A DNA stretch of 64,000 bases. It comes from Allacma fusca. Its lineage: Eukaryota; Arthropoda; Collembola; Symphypleona; Sminthuridae. Each line of letters begins with the position of its first letter. Positions within the stretch are counted from its first letter, which is position 1. Where the stretch lies: NCBI GenBank assembly GCA_947179485.1, contig OX359247.1:50193131-50257130 (forward strand). Reading direction: 5' to 3'. Positions 63,034-64,000 of this stretch are shown piece by piece. Both the position numbers and the translations under genes were made by a program. A model generated the notes under the pieces. It was given only the letters and a program-made list of their open reading frames with translations. It had not been told where the DNA came from and did not search any database.

Positions 63034-64000
63034 ATTGGGTCGTAAATAGATACTATAGTGTGTAAGTGCATGGGAGATTACGAGAGACAAAGTATGTGAG
63101 AATCCCACCCACCTCGCAACATGATTTCAGGATATGTTGTCTTTAAAGTCACTGCCTCACGAGCTGGATGAAACGACCTCCGGTCCAGACAGTCTCTTCT
63201 TCTGACTGTAAATAATACGAAAATTGACAGTGTTTGTAGCTTCACTTTTCACTCCACTTTTGCCAGAGGAAAACTCAAGTATAGGGACAAGAACCAAAAT
63301 GCCGACAGTATTTCGGTCCATATGCCTACTACAATGCTCTACTGATTTGATTTCCACACAAAAGCAGGGATTGTAACTTGAATAATTAAGTTACTCCAAT
63401 AATTGATTTGATATGAATCATTCAGTATCTTATCTGATATCATATTACAGTAATTACACCCGTATTTGATGCACCAACTCAAAGTACCGGATTGAATGCC
63501 AAGTAAACACTTTGTCATCACGAACTGCCATCACCGTAAATATTGAGCTTTATAGTGTGAGTAAAAATTCATGTCATTCTGTAGAATGATTCAAACTTTG
63601 TTTCTGTGTGTGTGTGTCTTATTAATTTGGTACGCCCTGCATTATATCATGACATCAACTCATTTATAAAAGTAGCATCTGTTCAGACGTAATTACATAT
63701 AATATGTAGATATACATAGGAATATGCCAGCATTATGTATTTCGTACGTTTAATAAAAATCCAGCTTCAACTCTCACTGTTGATGAAAGTCAAGGCTGCT
63801 AAATTGTATAGTCATCATGCGTAAGATTTTTGTAAAGTTATCATTTACTGAAAGTGATCATATTCAAATGACAACGTACATAGTTGGAAAGAAAATTACA
63901 TTATAAAAGTTAGACTCATATGTAGATATCTAACAATTACAGCATGATGTTGAAAATGAGAGTAGTAAATGAAGCTGGAATGTCTTTTTCCTACATCTGT

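Larger units (their letters stand above)
62075..64000. other. FoxF upstream (promoter-side) region
   Basis: No other gene is supported to the end of the window. It holds the CT and TG microsatellites listed separately. Open frames are short and domain-free. Confidence 0.5.

Overview
This is a eukaryotic nuclear window, AT-rich and packed with short GT-AG introns. The gene set (clockwork orange, FoxF/biniou, Cdk8, Bud13, rogdi, TMEM53, an Na+/K+-ATPase alpha paralogue and a cysteine-rich arthropod surface protein) points to an arthropod, most likely a hexapod. Springtail is a guess only. There are no operons, CRISPR arrays or convincing tRNA or rRNA genes. I rebuilt exon structures by eye from reading frame, splice sites and phase; in every model given, the exon lengths add up to an uninterrupted frame.

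Layout. 1-17437 (+): clockwork orange (cwo), a bHLH-Orange repressor. It has a candidate 29-nt upstream exon at 535-563, a long first intron carrying a complete 4.7 kb LINE (1909-6614, 16-bp target duplication), and a marked cluster of CACGTG E-boxes in its introns (7037-12861). 21572-23567 (-): BUD13. 24657-25477: an 805-bp hAT-like non-autonomous element with a perfect 8-bp target duplication, followed by a 30-bp minisatellite. 26404-31587 (+): a secreted or GPI-anchored cysteine-rich protein that resembles the DUF7042-DUF7045 proteins, with a tandem pair of equal-length (240 bp), phase-matched exons. 32786-35369 (-): Cdk8. 36525-37948 (-): rogdi. 43745-49605 (+): a divergent Na+/K+-ATPase alpha subunit with 18 exons. 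53251-55218 (+): TMEM53. 57239-57683: a short retroposed copy with a 17-19 bp target duplication. 60830-62074 (-): FoxF/biniou.

The genes are unrelated housekeeping, clock and developmental genes, each with its own promoter, and no shared pathway is evident. The points most worth following up are: the LINE, whose ORF1 and ORF2 share one frame separated by a single TGA, with no ATG ahead of the endonuclease; the E-box cluster in cwo; the duplicated exon pair; and the pump paralogue, which has substitutions at cation-binding and cardiac-glycoside positions.
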